From: Robiginitalea myxolifaciens | GTDB lineage: Bacteria > Bacteroidota > Bacteroidia > Flavobacteriales > Flavobacteriaceae | Reading direction: 5' to 3' | Assembly: GCF_900115205.1 (NCBI RefSeq) | Contig: NZ_FOYQ01000001.1 | Coordinates: 1,453,240 to 1,517,239 of the forward strand | DNA: 64,000 nucleotides | Shown: piece after piece, positions 59,176-64,000 of the stretch | How positions within the stretch are numbered: the first letter of the stretch is position 1 | How the letters are laid out: every line of letters starts with the position of its first letter | The notes under the pieces: model-generated | Database searches by the model: none | Told to the model about the DNA's origin: nothing | What the model saw: the letters and a program-made list of their open reading frames with translations, nothing else | Program-made: the position numbers and the translations under genes

Positions 59176-59985
59176 ATGAATGGTAAAAAGATATTGTTTG
59201 TATCTTCAGAATTAGTCCCTTACCTCCCGGAAAACGAAGTCTCCCTAATGTCCTATGAAGCACCGCGAATGGTGAACAGCAAAGGGGGTCAAATCCGGAT
59301 CTTTATGCCGAGATACGGCAACATCAACGAACGCAGGCATCAGTTGCATGAAGTCATAAGATTATCTGGTATGAACCTGGTAATCAACGATATGGACATG
59401 CCTCTGATTATTAAGGTGGCCTCCATTCCCAAGGAGCGTATTCAGGTATACTTTATCGACAACGAGGAGTACTTCAAGCGGAAGGCGACGTTTACCGATG
59501 AAGAGGGGGAACTCTTCAAAGACAACGATGAGCGTGCCATTTTCTTTGCCAAGGGGGTAGTGGAAACCGTTAAGAAACTAAATTGGTCCCCGGATATCAT
59601 CCACGTTCACGGTTGGATGGCTTCCCTCTTGCCAATTTATTTGCGGGAGTATTATGCCGATGAGCCTTTGTTTGCAGACAGCAAGATTGTAACCTCGATA
59701 TACGGGAAAAGCTTCGAGGGAAACCTCAACCCTGAGATCAGCAATAAAATGGCTTTTGACAGCATTCCGGAAGATCGCATTGAGGCGGTTAGCCCCCCTA
59801 CCTACAATAATTTGTTAAAAGTAGCCGTGGATTATTCGGACGCCGTTATATTAGCAGCCGAAGGGATTCCGGAAGACTTAAAAGACTATATCTCCAACCT
59901 CGACAAGCCGGTCTTGCCCTACGTACCTTTACAGGAATTCGAAGAGGCCTATGCCGATTTTTACAACACAGAAGTTTTAAACTGA
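59176..59985 (+). CDS. glycogen/starch synthase-like protein, N-terminal half only
   Basis: 269-aa cytoplasmic protein matching the N-terminal Rossmann domain of GT5 glycogen synthases. The start GKKILFVSSELVPYLPENEV and later IRIFMPRYGNINERRH, IIHVHGWMASLLPIYLREYY and IEAVSPPTYNN are the family's conserved positions. Two things are missing: the KTGGL substrate loop after the first strand (here PENEVSLM), and the whole C-terminal domain of about 200 residues. It is probably not an active glycogen synthase. It is followed after 7 nt by the DUF4270 gene, an arrangement I believe is common in flavobacteria. Confidence 0.85.
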   Translation: MNGKKILFVSSELVPYLPENEVSLMSYEAPRMVNSKGGQIRIFMPRYGNINERRHQLHEVIRLSGMNLVINDMDMPLIIKVASIPKERIQVYFIDNEEYFKRKATFTDEEGELFKDNDERAIFFAKGVVETVKKLNWSPDIIHVHGWMASLLPIYLREYYADEPLFADSKIVTSIYGKSFEGNLNPEISNKMAFDSIPEDRIEAVSPPTYNNLLKVAVDYSDAVILAAEGIPEDLKDYISNLDKPVLPYVPLQEFEEAYADFYNTEVLN

Positions 59986-59992
59986 TTTTAGC

Positions 59993-61819
59993 ATGAAGCG
60001 ACTCATGTACTCCCTGATTGCGGGAGTTTTTATGCTTGCTTTAGCAGGGTCGTGCGAAGAGGACCTGTTGACCCTGGGAGATGGTGTTATTGGCGGGGAA
60101 CCTTTTGGCACTGGGATGGAAGTATACGACGTCTTTGCGTACAACCGAAATATTGCCGCCTTTCCTACTAACCGCTTGCCAATATATCAATTGGGACGCC
60201 TGAACGACCCGGTTTTTGGTACTACAGAAGGAAGCATTACGGCACAACTGAACCTGCCTAGTAACGTGGGCAATCCACGTTTTGGGACAATCGCCCAGGC
60301 CGATGAAGGAACTTCAGAGGAGAATATCGAAGAAAATGAGCGAGTAACCTCAGTGGTCCTCTACATGCCTTTTTTCCTGAACAACAATTCGGATGCGGAC
60401 AGTGACGGGGTAATTGATGAACTCGACGATGAGGACGATAACCCCAACAACGATACCGATGGGGACGGCCTTACCAATTTTGAAGAACGCGGAACGGGAA
60501 CGGACCCCTTGAACCCCGATACCGATGGAGATGGGATCAACGACGCCGATGACGATGCTACACCATCGAACATTTTCCCGATTCGCCGTGAGGTTGACAG
60601 TATTTATGGAAACCGGGAGGCGCAGTTTAACTTGAGGGTAGAACGTTCTACATTCTTCCTGAGTGACTTTGATCCCAATACCGGCTTCCAGGAGCCCTCA
60701 CCGAATTATTCGGACCTCCAGATCAGTCCCACATTTGTCAACGAAGTGCTCGCCGACACGGTCATGACCCTCTCGGAATTCGAAATTGTAACCTTGCAGG
60801 AAGACGATCCGGATACCGAAACCGATGAAAGCACCCTGGTCGAGGAGCGTCGTGCCCCGGGAATTCTGGTAAATCTCGACACCCTGTTTTTCCAACAAAA
60901 CTTCATTGATTTAGAGGGATCTAACGAATTGCTCAGTAATGCCAATTTCCGTGATTTCCTGCGGGGGCTGCACATAACGCTCACGCCTGAAGCGGGGGAA
61001 GAATTGTTAGTGCTTTTGGATTTTACCCGAGCCGTAATTGAGATAAATTACGAATACGATGTTGTTGAAAATGAAGAAAATGAGGGAGATACCGTTCGCC
61101 AGAATTCCGTTGAAATGAGATTCCTCCAGGGTGGGGGGAATTCCGCTATTACCGGGAATGCGGTCAATACCCTCAACTCGGATCCCTATGCCCCGGAAAT
61201 AGCCAATGCGCTGGATACCGATGAAAATGCATCCCGGATTTTCCTGAAAGGGGGTGCCGGGACCTATGCCGAAATTGATCTGTTTGATCAAATGGGCGGC
61301 GGGGATATCATCAATCAGATAAAACAGGAAGACTGGATTATCAATGCGGCATATCTCATATTTACTGTAGATCGCGATTTCATCGATGCTGCCGGGCCGC
61401 TTGATGAAGCAACCCGTTTACTCGTATATAATACAGAGACCCTGGATCCGCTTTACAACCTGTTGACCGAAGTAAATGTTGCGGCCTCTGCGTCCGGAAC
61501 TTTCTTGAATTACGATGGGTTTTTGCAGGAGGAAAACGGGGTTGGCGTGCGCTATTCTGTAAATATTACGGAACACCTGAATGACATCATAATCCGGGAT
61601 TCGGCCAACGTTCGCCTGGGCGTTGCCATCACCCCTGATTTGCGCCTCAATGGAACCGATGAAGTCCTTGTTCCCGACGGTGCCGGAACTGCGGAAAAAC
61701 TCTTGCCCACCCATGCCGGAATTACACCGCTAGGCACTGTGCTTGTGGGAAGTAACACTGCTCCCAATGATCCCAACCGCCTGCGTTTGGAAATCCACTA
61801 CACGGAAGTAGACCCCTGA
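59993..61819 (+). CDS. DUF4270 lipoprotein with thrombospondin type 3-like calcium repeats
   Basis: 608-aa lipoprotein (lipobox LAGSC, Cys21). The DUF4270 part shows GTTEGSITAQLNLPSN, VVLYMPFFLNNN and repeated beta strands up to the end, RLRLEIHYTEVDP. Between residues 134 and 188 is an insert of Asp-rich repeats (DADSDGVIDELDDEDDN, DTDGDGLTNFEERGTGTDP, DTDGDGINDADDD) that match thrombospondin type 3 calcium-binding motifs. It interrupts the first strands of the DUF4270 domain. Function unknown, envelope-located. Co-transcribed with the gene before; glmS has its own promoter. Confidence 0.88.
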   Translation: MKRLMYSLIAGVFMLALAGSCEEDLLTLGDGVIGGEPFGTGMEVYDVFAYNRNIAAFPTNRLPIYQLGRLNDPVFGTTEGSITAQLNLPSNVGNPRFGTIAQADEGTSEENIEENERVTSVVLYMPFFLNNNSDADSDGVIDELDDEDDNPNNDTDGDGLTNFEERGTGTDPLNPDTDGDGINDADDDATPSNIFPIRREVDSIYGNREAQFNLRVERSTFFLSDFDPNTGFQEPSPNYSDLQISPTFVNEVLADTVMTLSEFEIVTLQEDDPDTETDESTLVEERRAPGILVNLDTLFFQQNFIDLEGSNELLSNANFRDFLRGLHITLTPEAGEELLVLLDFTRAVIEINYEYDVVENEENEGDTVRQNSVEMRFLQGGGNSAITGNAVNTLNSDPYAPEIANALDTDENASRIFLKGGAGTYAEIDLFDQMGGGDIINQIKQEDWIINAAYLIFTVDRDFIDAAGPLDEATRLLVYNTETLDPLYNLLTEVNVAASASGTFLNYDGFLQEENGVGVRYSVNITEHLNDIIIRDSANVRLGVAITPDLRLNGTDEVLVPDGAGTAEKLLPTHAGITPLGTVLVGSNTAPNDPNRLRLEIHYTEVDP

Positions 61820-61863
61820 AGCATACCATTTAAAGGAAATAATCGTTTTATAACCGAAAATCA

Positions 61864-61893
61864 TTGCAAATTGGGGGGAGCGATGTACTTTCG
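61864..61893 (+). promoter_or_regulatory. promoter of glmS (TTG-N19-TACTTTCG)
   Basis: TTG at 61864-61866 and TACTTTCG at 61886-61893, 19 nt apart; the second T of the final TTTG is C. ATG is 30 nt downstream. Confidence 0.5.
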
Positions 61894-61923
61894 TCCTACC
61901 CCAAAATTTTAAATTGAATTCTT

Positions 61924-63771
61924 ATGTGCGGGATTGTTGGTTATATAGGTCATCGCGAGGCTTATCCCATTATTATTAAAGGTTTACATCGGCTGGAATA
62001 CCGTGGTTACGACAGTGCAGGAATTGCACTTTACGATGGGGAGCAGATTAATCTTTCCAAAACTCCTGGAAAAGTCTCCGACCTGGAGAACCAGTCCCAG
62101 GTAGAAATATCCCGCAGCGGTACTTTGGGAATCGGACACACCCGCTGGGCTACTCACGGGGAACCCAACCAGCGCAACGCACACCCCCATTTCTCCAATT
62201 CCGGGGATTTGGTGATTATCCACAATGGGATTATCGAGAATTACGAGTCTATCAAGACAGAGCTCACCAAAAGGGGCTACAGTTTTCATTCCGACACGGA
62301 TACTGAGGTTCTGGTAAACCTAATTGAGGAAGTAAAGAAAAAAGAAGGGGTTAAGCTCGGTAAAGCGGTGCAGATTGCCCTCAACCAGGTGGTTGGCGCA
62401 TTCGCAATCGCAGTTTTTGACCGAAGCAAGCCCGATGAAATAGTGGTAGCCAAACTCGGAAGCCCGCTGGCGATTGGAATTGGCGAGGATGAGTTTTTTA
62501 TCGCCTCGGACGCCACGCCATTTATTGAGTTTACCAACAATGCTGTTTACCTTGAAGATGGGGAAATGGCTGTGGTACGACCAGGTAAAGAAATTAAGTT
62601 GCGTAAAATCGCCGACGATGCGGTTGCCTATCCGGCAATCCAGGAACTGCAATTGAGCCTGGAAGCCATTGAGAAGGGTGGTTATGACCACTTCATGCTC
62701 AAGGAAATCTATGAGCAGCCTCACGCCATAAAGGATACCTACCGCGGGCGTCTGCGGGTAGAACAGGGTATCGTTAAGATGGCCGGGGTAGACCAAAACC
62801 TCGAGCGTTTCCTGAATGCCAATCGCATAATCATTGTAGCCTGTGGAACTTCCTGGCATGCCGGGTTAGTTGCAGAATATATTTTTGAGGATCTGGCGCG
62901 AATCCCCGTAGAGGTGGAATACGCTTCCGAATTCCGCTACCGCAACCCGGTAATCACCGATAAGGATGTTGTGATCGCTATTTCCCAGTCTGGTGAAACA
63001 GCGGATACGCTAGCGGCCATTAAACTGGCCAAAGAAAAAGGCGCGTTCGTCTTTGGAATCTGCAACGTAGTAGGTTCTTCAATCGCACGGGAAACCCATG
63101 CCGGAGCCTATACGCACGCCGGTCCTGAAATCGGGGTGGCTTCTACCAAAGCTTTTACGACTCAAATAACCTTATTGACCCTGTTGGCCTTAAAGCTGGC
63201 CCGGGAATCCGGAACACTCAGCAAAACCAAATTCCATGAAATCCTTACCGAAATGGAGGGAATCCCGGCCAAAGTAGAACGGGTATTGGAATCCAATCCA
63301 CTTATCGAGATCATCGCCGATGTGTACAAGGATGCTGAAAACTGCCTTTACCTCGGACGGGGATACAATTTCCCGGTTGCGCTGGAAGGAGCGCTTAAGC
63401 TGAAGGAGATTAGTTACATCCACGCAGAGGGATATCCTGCTGCTGAGATGAAGCACGGACCGATTGCCCTGATCGACGAGCAGATGCCGGTAATCGTAAT
63501 TGCCACTAAAAAAGGACATTACGAGAAGGTAGTCAGCAATATTCAGGAAATCAAATCCCGTAAAGGAAAGATTATCGCCGTGGTTACCGAAGGAGATAGT
63601 CAGGTTCGGGATCTCGCCGATCACGTAGTCGAAGTACCGGAAAGCTCTGAAGCCCTTTCTCCACTACTCACTACCATACCACTTCAATTACTGTCCTACC
63701 ATATTGCGGTCATGCGCGGTTGTAACGTAGATCAGCCCCGTAATCTGGCCAAGTCTGTTACGGTAGAATAG
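61924..63771 (+). CDS. glmS: glutamine--fructose-6-phosphate aminotransferase
   Basis: Makes glucosamine-6-phosphate, the first step of amino-sugar and peptidoglycan synthesis. The N-terminal glutaminase domain starts MCGIVGYIGHREAYPI with Cys2 as nucleophile, then GHTRWATHGEPNQRNAHPH and VIIHNGIIENYESIK. The two SIS domains have IIVACGTSWHAGLVAEY, DVVIAISQSGETADTLAAI and GYPAAEMKHGPIALI. The C-terminal DQPRNLAKSVTVE is also typical. The 615 aa length is standard. Uses fructose-6-phosphate, the product of pgi. Confidence 0.97.
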   Translation: MCGIVGYIGHREAYPIIIKGLHRLEYRGYDSAGIALYDGEQINLSKTPGKVSDLENQSQVEISRSGTLGIGHTRWATHGEPNQRNAHPHFSNSGDLVIIHNGIIENYESIKTELTKRGYSFHSDTDTEVLVNLIEEVKKKEGVKLGKAVQIALNQVVGAFAIAVFDRSKPDEIVVAKLGSPLAIGIGEDEFFIASDATPFIEFTNNAVYLEDGEMAVVRPGKEIKLRKIADDAVAYPAIQELQLSLEAIEKGGYDHFMLKEIYEQPHAIKDTYRGRLRVEQGIVKMAGVDQNLERFLNANRIIIVACGTSWHAGLVAEYIFEDLARIPVEVEYASEFRYRNPVITDKDVVIAISQSGETADTLAAIKLAKEKGAFVFGICNVVGSSIARETHAGAYTHAGPEIGVASTKAFTTQITLLTLLALKLARESGTLSKTKFHEILTEMEGIPAKVERVLESNPLIEIIADVYKDAENCLYLGRGYNFPVALEGALKLKEISYIHAEGYPAAEMKHGPIALIDEQMPVIVIATKKGHYEKVVSNIQEIKSRKGKIIAVVTEGDSQVRDLADHVVEVPESSEALSPLLTTIPLQLLSYHIAVMRGCNVDQPRNLAKSVTVE

Positions 63772-63800
63772 GCCCCGGACACCCGGAAATAGGTACGATT

Positions 63801-63885
63801 CGCAAAATTCGCCTCGATATTTTGCGATCTCTTTATTATGCACGCATAATTTTGCGAAATTATGATTACCGCTATCATAATTTTG
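63801..63885 (+). promoter_or_regulatory. repeat-rich promoter/operator region upstream of the last gene
   Basis: Copies of TTTTGCG or CGCAAAA occur at 63801-63807, 63820-63826 and 63850-63856. CATAATTT (63845-63852) and AAATTATG (63857-63864) form a perfect 8-bp inverted repeat. CATAATTTTG recurs at 63876-63885. A possible promoter is TTG (63852-63854) with TAATTTTG (63878-63885), 23 nt apart. The arrangement suggests an operator. Confidence 0.45.
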
Positions 63886-63924
63886 GTATCTTGCCTGTGT
63901 AACCAAGTAACTGAAACGAAACTA

Positions 63925-64000
63925 ATGAGAACTCTACTACTCCTCTCCCTGCTGTTCTGCGGTTTGGGAGGCTATGCGCAGACCGTAACAACCGGTACGG
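63925..64000 (+). CDS. secreted protein, N-terminal part only
   Basis: ATG at 63925 opens a frame that runs off the right edge. The 25 visible codons encode RTLLLLSLLFCGLGGYAQ, a signal peptide with a YAQ cleavage site, then TVTTGT. Whether it belongs to a TonB receptor, adhesin or enzyme cannot be said. The preceding 150 nt hold an unusual set of repeats. Confidence 0.7.
   Translation, partial: MRTLLLLSLLFCGLGGYAQTVTTGT

Noticed and set aside
1-64000. rRNA, tRNA, CRISPR, insertion sequences, prophage
   Set aside because: No matching sequence or repeat structure was found. Intergenic spaces are mostly below 250 nt and contain only the repeats and signals listed.

Overview
The window comes from a flavobacterium (Bacteroidota). 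Three kinds of evidence support this. The protein repertoire is typical: DUF4270 and DUF5689 proteins, an Oar-type TonB receptor, four TonB-dependent outer-membrane proteins in total, a DksA-like protein that has lost most of its zinc ligands, and a eukaryote-like IleRS. The promoters carry the Bacteroidota -7 box TAnnTTTG, often with TTG about 20 nt upstream. Shine-Dalgarno sequences are sparse. The base composition, around 50 % GC or slightly above by eye, and the gene content would suit a marine Flavobacteriaceae such as Robiginitalea, but that genus is an inference. The window is almost entirely chromosomal core and niche genes. I see no rRNA, tRNA, CRISPR array, transposase, integrase or phage gene.

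Layout. 1-5 kb: a partial CvpA, two small proteins, convergent GlpD and GpsA (glycerol-3-phosphate oxidation and synthesis), and a phytanoyl-CoA-dioxygenase-like protein. 5-11 kb: mostly minus-strand genes (cytochrome c lipoprotein, YheT-type hydrolase, bestrophin, nitronate monooxygenase, then a coupled lipoprotein-ArsC-EamA operon). 11-17 kb: cystathionine gamma-synthase, NADP-type glutamate dehydrogenase, RecO overlapping a heme-type TonB receptor, and a lipoprotein made of 11-residue repeats. 17-23 kb: ileS, dksA-like, a secreted protein whose start lies across the dksA terminator, lspA, and 5-formyl-THF cyclo-ligase. 23-29 kb: uvrC coupled to an outer-membrane patatin phospholipase, then 4-hydroxyphenylpyruvate dioxygenase. 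29.3-29.44 kb: a probable structured small RNA. 29.6-34.4 kb: a tight operon of DUF3108 protein, tryptophan 2,3-dioxygenase, M23 peptidase and glucose-6-phosphate isomerase. 34.5-38 kb: a highly expressed Oar-like receptor. 38.4-44 kb: DUF1080 protein, secreted nuclease-like protein, TonB receptor, and DUF5689/lamin-tail lipoprotein. 44-50 kb: ankyrin, nitrilase, Ig-like lipoprotein, ComF, coiled-coil protein, glyS. 50-54 kb: TonB receptor, exonuclease III, aldo/keto reductase. 54-59 kb: minus-strand operon panC-panD-flippase-like-esterase-like-radA. 59-64 kb: a truncated glycogen-synthase-like protein, DUF4270 lipoprotein, glmS, and the start of a secreted protein.

The strongest leads for something new are four. 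(a) A ~105-nt RNA gene near 29.33-29.44 kb has its own -7 box, two clean hairpins and a 12-bp terminator. (b) The 39-44 kb locus splits the EEP nuclease, lamin-tail and a possibly OB-like domain of known extracellular nucleases over adjacent genes around a TonB receptor, which suggests a DNA or nucleotide uptake system. (c) Several proteins have altered catalytic motifs: a half-length GT5 protein without its KTGG loop, an esterase-like protein with Asp in the nucleophile elbow, and an M23 peptidase with HxC instead of HxH. (d) Promoter boxes repeatedly end only 4-5 nt before the start codon, which predicts leaderless mRNAs.
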